Origin: Sabellastarte sp. h YS-2021
Lineage: Eukaryota; Annelida; Polychaeta; Sabellida; Sabellidae
Length of the DNA stretch: 64,000 nucleotides
Reading direction: 5' to 3'
Assembly: GCA_964017235.1 (NCBI GenBank)
Contig: OZ024933.1
Location: forward strand, 61,176,255-61,240,254
The translations under genes were made by a program, and so were the position numbers. This document shows, piece by piece, positions 59,682 through 64,000 of this stretch. Numbering within the stretch: position 1 is the stretch's first letter; the number at the start of each line of letters is the position of its first letter. The notes under the pieces are model-generated. The model was not told where the DNA came from. It saw nothing but the letters and a program-made list of their open reading frames with translations, and did not search any database.

Positions 59682-59880
59682 TACAGACGGACAAACCCCA
59701 TGCCAAACATAACTTGTTCAGATGGACAAACAGACAAACCCCATGCCAAACATAACTTGTTCAGACGGACAAACAGACAAACCCCATGCCAAACATAACT
59801 TGTAGAGACGGACAAACAGACAAACCCCATGCCAAACATAACTTGTAGAGACGGACAAACAGACAAACACAACTTACTCA
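59682..59880. repeat. Minisatellite, period about 53-55 bp
   Basis: About four units contain ACGGACAAACAGACAAACCC, CATGCCAAACATAACTTGT and a variable TCAG/AGAG link. It lies between the two convergent Harbinger genes. Confidence 0.88.
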
Positions 59881-60685
59881 CCCAACAAACAGACAAACCC
59901 ACTGTTAAACAAAAGCCAAACACAAAGTCACACATAATATCCGAAATTGAATTATTTTTTTATATATTTTGAAATCCACATCATAATTTCACCAATTTTT
60001 TTTTGTTCATGGCTTGGAAATTTATTTGTAGCAGAAAGGTTTTCATGGAAATCTTCAATTTTAAATCTTCACTTCTAATCACAAAAATGTGGAAAATATA
60101 ACCATGGAACTAGTTTTGCTTTCAATAATGGGGGATTGTGTTTGCAAAATAGTTTGTCAGTTTGTTGGCATGGGTTCTATTTAATTTTGGGTTTTTGTGT
60201 TTCTTGGTTGGTGGTTACTGGGGTTGGGTTTATCATTGGTAGTTGGATGTTGGGTTTCTTACTGGGTTTGTTATTTGGGGGTTATGTTTGGTATTGAGTT
60301 TGTCTGTTTGTGGGTTGGCAAGTATGTAATAATCACTTTTAACTCTAGGGAAGGTGTAAGTGTTGGACTTTTCAGTTACAGATTTTAAACTATCCCATGG
60401 ATTTTACTCTAAAAATGGGCTGATTAATGGCCATATTGGGAGTTATTTTTATTTTTTTTTATGTGGCCTTTTTTGTTATGTGTGGTACCATGGGTTATTT
60501 GTTTCATGTTTGGGGTGGTGTAAGTGTTGGACTTGAACTTTTTTTTTCTTGTGATAAGTATTTGTACTGAACTTTTTTGTTTGGGGAGGGGAATTGGAAT
60601 AACATGTAGCTGAATAATTGTTTTTGGAAGATTTGGTGGCCCTGAAAAGGGCCTGGCAGGTCAAAGACCCGCCCTGACTGGATGG
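59881..60685. other. Harbinger inter-gene spacer
   Basis: T- and G-rich DNA between the convergent genes. No further gene was recognised. It must hold the 3' end of the minus-strand Myb/SANT transcript. Confidence 0.5.
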
Positions 60686-61900
60686 CTACTGAGGAGGCTG
60701 CTGCTGCTGTTGAGGCGGTGCTGAAGTGGTGATAGTAAAGAGCTGCTGCTGCGGTTGTTGCTGCTGCTGCGGCTGCTCGACGATCTGTGTTGATGTCAGA
60801 TCTGGTAGCTGGCTTAAGATTCCACTCAGATTGTGTCTGCTCCCTTCGTCCTGTACAGTTAGGACAGATGTCGGGTTGCTGAAGCCAATGGGGCTTGGTG
60901 TATAGTACACAAAACTGCTGCTAGCTGCTGCTTGAGTGGAACTAGACGCCTGTGGAGTGGTTGTTGGCAGTAGGCCGACCCTCTGGGACTCCGTGGTAAC
61001 AGTGGCTGATCTTCTGGGCAATGGCTGACGTCTGCGGTTACTCTTAATAGTTTCGATGTCTCTAAATATCTTGCCCTTTAATTCTTCAAATTCTTCTTGA
61101 GTCATCTTTTCGGCCTCTGATGCCACGTAGTCAAAGAAGGGCTGCCTGTCTGACTTCTGATGCAGAAAACCTGAGATAAGTGTCCTCATCTGCTCAAAGT
61201 GTTCGAGAATCTTGGAGTCTGTAGTTGAAACGGGCGTTGATGTAATGATGGACTGACTCCTCTCCCTCAGGACACTGGACTCGAGGTGTTCTGTATCAGT
61301 AGTTGAGCCACGTGATTCGTCCTGCCTGCTGGTATTTGGACTGGCCTCAAAACCTGAACTTCTATTGGCCCCATTTCTTCTGATGTGGGTTTTAAGAAAG
61401 CCCATCTGTTGGTACACCCAGGACTGTCTCTTGGTCATCTCCCTTGGGGCTTGGCCAGATTGGAGCTTAGACAGCTTCCCATAACGGGTTCTCTGGGACT
61501 CGAACCAACGTCTCACATCAAAGGGCTGGAGCTTGAGTTCTGCAGATATTTCTGCCCAGAGAGCCTCTCTTCTGGTCCTGTCGTGGAAACGTGAATGTTC
61601 CTTGTCATACAGTTCAGGGTGCAGCTTTACAAATTCCACAATGGAAACTTCCTGGCTGTCAGTAAAAGTGGCACACACCCTGGCTCTCTTGGCTGAAGAA
61701 TGGCATTCCGGATCTTCCTCACACCTCTCTTCTTCTTCTGCCACAGCTTCCCCAATAGCTGGATCTTCCTGAATCTCCTCCTCCTCTCTCCTCTCACTTC
61801 CTTCTTCTGTAATAACTTCACTCCTCTCCTCTACTTGACTTTCCTTCTCCCTCTCATCCATCTTTTTCCTTCCTCTCTTCCCTCCTTTCTCTTTCCTCAT
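60686..61900 (-). CDS. Harbinger Myb/SANT-MADF DNA-binding protein
   Basis: An intact 404-residue frame starts at 61900. A Lys/Glu-rich acidic N-terminus (residues 1-65) precedes KRARV, a possible nuclear signal, and a MADF/Myb-SANT domain at about 79-170: FTDSQEVSIVEFVKLHPELY, ALWAEISAELKLQPFDV, RRWFESQRTRYGKLSKL. The middle has Ser-rich sequence and EAEKMTQEEFEELKGKIF. The C-terminus is Gln/Pro-rich (QPQQQLF, PPQQQQQPPQ). Harbinger transposons carry such a protein, which brings the transposase to the nucleus and to element ends. A TATATA-containing stretch at about 61970-61985 could be its minus-strand promoter. No disabling change is visible. Confidence 0.88.
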   Translation of the reverse strand: MRKEKGGKRGRKKMDEREKESQVEERSEVITEEGSERREEEEIQEDPAIGEAVAEEEERCEEDPECHSSAKRARVCATFTDSQEVSIVEFVKLHPELYDKEHSRFHDRTRREALWAEISAELKLQPFDVRRWFESQRTRYGKLSKLQSGQAPREMTKRQSWVYQQMGFLKTHIRRNGANRSSGFEASPNTSRQDESRGSTTDTEHLESSVLRERSQSIITSTPVSTTDSKILEHFEQMRTLISGFLHQKSDRQPFFDYVASEAEKMTQEEFEELKGKIFRDIETIKSNRRRQPLPRRSATVTTESQRVGLLPTTTPQASSSTQAAASSSFVYYTPSPIGFSNPTSVLTVQDEGSRHNLSGILSQLPDLTSTQIVEQPQQQQQPQQQLFTITTSAPPQQQQQPPQ

Positions 61901-62084
61901 AATCCAGTCGACAAAATAATAAAAAATAGTAAAATGTGTCTCCTAACTGTGAAATTTGCCCTAAGCTCAAGTATATAAAATATAAAATAAAAACTGAAAA
62001 CCCCTACAAATCAGTGACACACGTCTCTCAGTAGCCAAACAGTCAGTAACAACGAGAATGTGTGCGCGGTCACTTATATAGTCC

Positions 62085-62680
62085 CAGACCCCCTCATTGC
62101 CTCGTTTTAATTTCCGACGCGCGGAAAACAGTCGGTTCTTAATTGGTAGTCCCAGGCCTCCTGGGGCGTCCTCAGGCCACCGCAGACTGAAAATGCATGG
62201 TCCCAGGCGTCCTGGGGAGGCCGGTTTGGATCGGTTAGGGTCGGTTACCCTTAGTCGGTTCTTAGTCCCAGACCTTGATTTTTGGGTCCCAGGACACCGC
62301 CGATGGTCTGAGGCTTCCGGGGACTAATGCAACCGACCCACTTTCAGACGCATGAAATTCATACGCATCATATTTGAGTCTGGGATTAACAACCGGCCTC
62401 CTGGGACTAAGCTAGGGAGGTCTGGGATTAAGGGTCGCAGGCGGCCTGGGACAACACACGACTGTGTAAATTTGGGTCTGAGGAGGCCTGAGGACGCCTG
62501 GGACTGGACATTTTGTTGACGGCGGGAAATATGAATCGGTTGTAGTCGTGTGAAATATCAAACATGTTTGATTTTTCACACGGCCCCAACCGACAACAAC
62601 CGACCCTTACAGAAGGTCTGGGACTAAGCAAATATTTCAAACCGACCCTCAAAAACCCTTAATCGGGAGCCTTAGTCGTG
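62085..62680. repeat. Harbinger right subterminal motif cluster
   Basis: Variants of TCTGGGAYTAAG and its complement occur many times here (for example about 62380, 62430 and 62615, and CTTAGTCCCAGACC near 62260), mixed with CCTCAGG/CCTGAGG and CGACCG-type words. The left end (57600-58190) has the same motif set. They are candidate binding sites for the element's Myb/SANT protein or transposase. Confidence 0.65.
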
Positions 62681-62693
62681 TGGTGGAACACCC

Positions 62694-63035
62694 ACATTAC
62701 TTTGTTATAAAAAAACAAGATTCAGTTGTTCCAATGGAACGAGTCTGTTGAAAATACCAAAATGGAACAACAAAACATATGGCAAAAAAAGTTTTTCAGC
62801 TGCAAGACCATATGAATGGACTCCCACTTTACTTAAGGCAGAAAGACACACTTAAAGATTTTACAAAGGACCTTAAAACCTACCTACTCAGAAAATCCTA
62901 TCAATGTTGTATCTACCAATTCCAATATGTATATTATCAGCCTAGTATTCATGTTCCTAAATTGTACAGAGCATAGAGCATGCTGTTTATCATTTTGCGC
63001 CATAGAAGTATGTTAACATAACATAACATAATTAT
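62694..63035 (+). pseudogene. L2/CR1-like LINE, 3' part after the Harbinger insert
   Basis: The frame at 62779 reads MNGLPLYLRQKDTLKDFTKD then LKTYLLRKSYQ, the C-terminal end of L2/CR1-type LINE proteins (WNSLP...LKTYLF pattern). In another frame TYGKKSFSAARPYEW precedes it. It continues the LINE at 56535-57576. The 3' end has an AACATAACATAACATAA microsatellite (about 63014-63030), as L2/CR1 elements often end in short tandem repeats. Confidence 0.8.
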
Positions 63036-63909
63036 TAAAATAGTGAACAAAGACATACATTCCCATGGTGCACAATGTCAAGTACAGAATTCCATCAGGT
63101 GCATTGTACGCAAGAGTCTCTATTTTCATGATGATGAATGTATCAGTCATCAGAAATGTAGCTTTGTGGTAACACGCATACATGTCTATTTAGATCTTTT
63201 TTTCGATAGTTTGAAATTTCATTTTACAAAATGTCTATGAGTCTGTTTATCAAATATATCAAAATATATTTTGAATATTTGAAGAAATTGAAGTTAAAAC
63301 TTTTATAATTTTATAGTATTAAATAGTTACTTACCACTATGATATATTCCTTTGGTAAAGTCGAGTTTTGATGTATTTTTCACGAGTCAGGACAGGCCCT
63401 CAGTAAATCTCACACATTGCCATCTGGTGAATTCAAAGAAAGAAAGCCAAGTGAACAGAAACCAAATTTCATTTAGACTCTGAGGTCTCTTTTTACCTGT
63501 AGCTTTGAGACCTCTGTTTAATAGATACATGACAAAATAAAAACTTTATGGTAAATGTAGTTTATCAACGTTATGCATTGCTATCCACCAGGCAGTTAGT
63601 ACCTCAAAATTGAAAACATTTTGATTGTCCAGACCAAGCCTTGGTATTAAAGACATGACTCAACGTTGGTTGTATGGTTCATATTTTTCTATCAAACAAA
63701 ATCCAATTACGAGCAAATTTTGTAACCAGATAATAATAATCAATAGATAATTAATAATAATAATTTGACTTAAGAAGCGTATAGTCAAATTATTCACAAT
63801 ACTATACCTTAGTCCTGAATCTCACATGCACACACTAGGCAGGTCGGTTGTGATGCAACTGAAAATATTGAAAACTTCAGTTTTTATTTTTTTTGTTTGT
63901 TTTTGCAAG
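63036..63909. other. Intron DNA before the last WAP exon
   Basis: AT-rich, with an AAT-type patch near 63730-63765. No coding region was recognised. It ends with TTTTTTTTGTTTGTTTTTGCAAG, a strong polypyrimidine tract and acceptor, described here by position 63887-63909. Confidence 0.5.
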
Positions 63910-64000
63910 ACAAAGTAGGATCTTGCCCAACTCCATTAAGAAATGGCAGATGCCTTGAAATGTGCAGCGATGATTTTGACTGCCCTAGCATTTCGAAATG
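63910..64000 (+). CDS. WAP-domain exon, truncated by the window edge
   Basis: After acceptor GCAAG (AG at 63908-63909) the phase-1 frame reads DKVGSCPTPLRNGRCLEMCS then DDFDCPSIS, with the first four WAP cysteines at normal spacing and a partial fifth codon region at the edge. It is clearly diverged from the three upstream copies. Its phase matches the signal-peptide exon at 50598-50655, so it is probably that gene's first WAP domain. The rest of the exon lies outside the window. Confidence 0.8.

Larger units (their letters stand above)
57580..62690. mobile_element. PIF/Harbinger DNA transposon
   Basis: The ends are inverted repeats starting TGTTCCACCA (57580) and, on the other strand, TGTTCCACCA from 62690; similarity continues through TAAG and CCGAT blocks. 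CCC flanks both sides (57577-57579 and 62691-62693), a 3-bp duplication of Harbinger length though not the usual TWA. Two convergent genes are inside: a DDE transposase (+) and a Myb/SANT-MADF protein (-), the standard Harbinger pair. It splits a LINE, so it is younger than that LINE. The left end carries a 281-bp tandem duplication. Confidence 0.92.

Noticed and set aside
59681-59935. A minus-strand Cys/Val-rich repetitive frame (QVMFGMGFVCLSV units)
   Set aside because: It is the 53-bp minisatellite read in one frame.

Overview
The window reads as intron-rich, repeat-dense animal DNA, most likely from a bivalve or other mollusc. It holds WAP (four-disulfide core) exons of the kind found in molluscan secreted and shell-matrix proteins, tRNA-derived SINEs, DIRS-order and Penelope-like retroelements, a PIF/Harbinger transposon, and many short elements carrying tandem repeats of about 130-165 bp. 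The species cannot be named from sequence alone. No bacterial-type operons, rRNA genes or CRISPR arrays were seen.

Host genes. Three WAP exons lie on the + strand at 4903-5037, 8107-8244 and 16591-16725. Each sits in a copy of a tandemly duplicated segment, and all are phase 1-1, so they can be spliced together in frame as a WAP-WAP-WAP secreted protein. The intron before the third is split by a 7-kb retrotransposon. A separate + strand gene starts at 50598 with a TATA box and a signal-peptide exon that also ends in phase 1. A diverged WAP exon at 63910 runs off the window and is its best candidate second exon.

Layout. 1-2.3 kb: decayed hAT transposase. 3.0-4.4 kb: SINE and a 150-bp tandem array. 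4.5-16.9 kb: WAP exon triplication, with a MITE, a SINE and a Ngaro/PAT-like element (9310-16303, minus strand) inserted; that element itself contains a 5'-truncated LINE. 17-21.6 kb: SINE, then a decayed Penelope-like element preceded by a complete hammerhead ribozyme core. 21.9-24.3 kb: MITE, long hairpin and a decayed DIRS-type recombinase. 24.3-30 kb: mostly unassigned, with SINE pieces. 30-49.6 kb: a field of short non-autonomous elements with nucleosome-length tandem repeats, several with a hairpin at one end. 50-54 kb: gene start, SINE and unassigned sequence. 56.5-63.0 kb: an L2/CR1-like LINE split by a nearly intact Harbinger element (transposase plus Myb/SANT-MADF partner). 63.9 kb: WAP exon.

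Most of the window is therefore intron or intergenic sequence built by nested transposition. The items most worth checking are the hammerhead ribozyme (19041-19110), the hairpin-ended tandem-repeat elements at 30-45 kb, the histone-like stem-loops just after the Harbinger transposase stop, and the tandemly duplicated WAP exons with one shifted splice acceptor.
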